Origin: Candidatus Falkowbacteria bacterium CG10_big_fil_rev_8_21_14_0_10_43_11
GTDB taxonomy: Bacteria > Patescibacteriota > Patescibacteriia > Patescibacteriales > XYC2-FULL-47-12
Direction: 5' to 3'
DNA length: 5,600 bases
Assembly: GCA_002778635.1 (NCBI GenBank)
Contig: PFAS01000068.1
Coordinates: 1 to 5,600 of the forward strand
Of the stretch, positions 5,119 to 5,600 are shown one piece after another; the stretch's first letter is position 1; each line of letters begins with the position of its first letter. Position numbers and translations under genes: made by a program. The notes beneath the pieces are model-generated. The model saw only the letters and a list, made by a program, of their open reading frames with translations, searched no databases and was not told the DNA's origin.

Positions 5119-5161
5119 TATTCGTATATTCGTCCCGAGTACTCGGGATTCGTAATTCGTA
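5119..5161. repeat. Intergenic palindrome flanked by heptamer units
   Basis: The perfect 14-bp palindrome CCCGAGTACTCGGG (5134-5147) has two TATTCGT units 8 bp apart on its left (5119-5133) and two ATTCGTA units 7 bp apart on its right (5148-5161). ATTCGTA is the reverse complement of a rotation of GAATTAC, the array inside ileS. The element starts immediately after the ileS stop and fills almost the whole gap to the next gene. It lacks a T-tract, so termination is possible but not supported. Confidence 0.8.
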
Positions 5162-5167
5162 GGGGTT

Positions 5168-5600
5168 ATGAAAAAAAACAAGGAGCAAAATTATTTAATG
5201 CGGGATTTAGGCATCATCGCCTTGAGTTTTATTATCGCCGTAGTGCTTGTAAAAACGCAGGTATTGGGCGGCGTTTTATCCGCGGCGCAGGAAATGAAAG
5301 TTATCGGCAGTTTCCTTGGTGGTATGTTTTACGTCTCCATTTTTACCGTCGCGCCGGCGGCGGTAGTATTAGTTGAATTAACGCGGAATTTTTCTCTTTG
5401 GGAGGTGGCGTTTTTTGGGGGCTTAGGCGCGGCGGCCGGTAATTTATTGATTTTTCGTTTGGTAAAAAATAATTTAATGGAAGGTTTGACTTTATGGTTG
5501 CGCCGCCATCGAGAAAGAAAAATATTGCTCCTTTTTAGCAACCCTTGGTTTGATAAAACTTTATTTATTTTGGGAGCGCTAATTGTTTTTTCCCCCTTGC
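5168..5600 (+). CDS. Membrane protein, possibly VTT/DedA-like; 3' end outside window
   Basis: The frame is open from ATG 5168 to the right edge (144 codons seen). Likely membrane segments lie at residues 13-28, 48-70 and 79-98, with a fourth beginning near 131. Between the third and fourth is a basic stretch (LRRHRERK) that should face the cytoplasm. The order of a glycine-rich segment FFGGLGAAAGNLLIF, a basic loop and a segment ending in a Ser-Pro-Leu turn resembles VTT/DedA-type or small multidrug export-type proteins, but this is from memory of the pattern only. The start is uncertain: ATG 5168 has AGGGG only 2 bases away, contributed by the repeat edge, whereas ATG 5198 has AAGGAG (5180-5185) 12 bases upstream and begins just before the first membrane segment. 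The gene is 49 bases after ileS, on the same strand, and may share its transcript. Confidence 0.75.
   Translation, partial: MKKNKEQNYLMRDLGIIALSFIIAVVLVKTQVLGGVLSAAQEMKVIGSFLGGMFYVSIFTVAPAAVVLVELTRNFSLWEVAFFGGLGAAAGNLLIFRLVKNNLMEGLTLWLRRHRERKILLLFSNPWFDKTLFILGALIVFSPL

Overview
The window looks like part of a small, AT-rich bacterial genome, most likely a Candidate Phyla Radiation (Patescibacteria, Parcubacteria-like) organism. This is an inference from three things: a eukaryote-like (type 2) isoleucyl-tRNA synthetase with a HYGH signature, weak or absent Shine-Dalgarno sequences at several starts, and many short dispersed repeats that sit inside coding sequence without breaking the frame. 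TGA is not read through in any gene seen, so the standard bacterial code fits.

Layout. Bases 1-284 hold the 3' end of a tRNA-guanine transglycosylase gene (tgt) whose zinc-binding motif has been destroyed. Bases 221-307 recur at 1287-1373 as a direct repeat made of the last codons of tgt plus the following ribosome-binding region. Between the two copies lies a roughly 1 kb segment with one minus-strand gene for a multi-spanning membrane protein (396-1181), which has its own promoter and intrinsic terminator, so it resembles an inserted cassette. After the second copy comes a small plus-strand gene (1379-1864) for a protein resembling nucleoside 2-deoxyribosyltransferases and TIR domains. It is followed by an intrinsic terminator and then by ileS (1951-5118). 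A partial membrane-protein gene (from 5168) runs off the right edge.

The most striking feature is the repeat content. There are seven short arrays, nearly all with a 7-bp period but with different unit sequences: CAATGWY, AGTATTA, TCAGAAA, CAGATTT, CATAACG, GAATTAC and its reverse complement ATTCGTA. There are also three GC-rich hairpin elements. Five heptamer arrays and all three hairpins are inside ileS and are translated, adding about eight extra peptides to the enzyme. In both ileS arrays whose unit would create a TAA codon, the only unit that would place that stop in frame carries the base change that removes it.

The genes do not form an obvious pathway. tgt and ileS are both translation-related housekeeping genes. 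The membrane protein and the TIR/deoxyribosyltransferase-like protein between them are accessory genes of unknown function.
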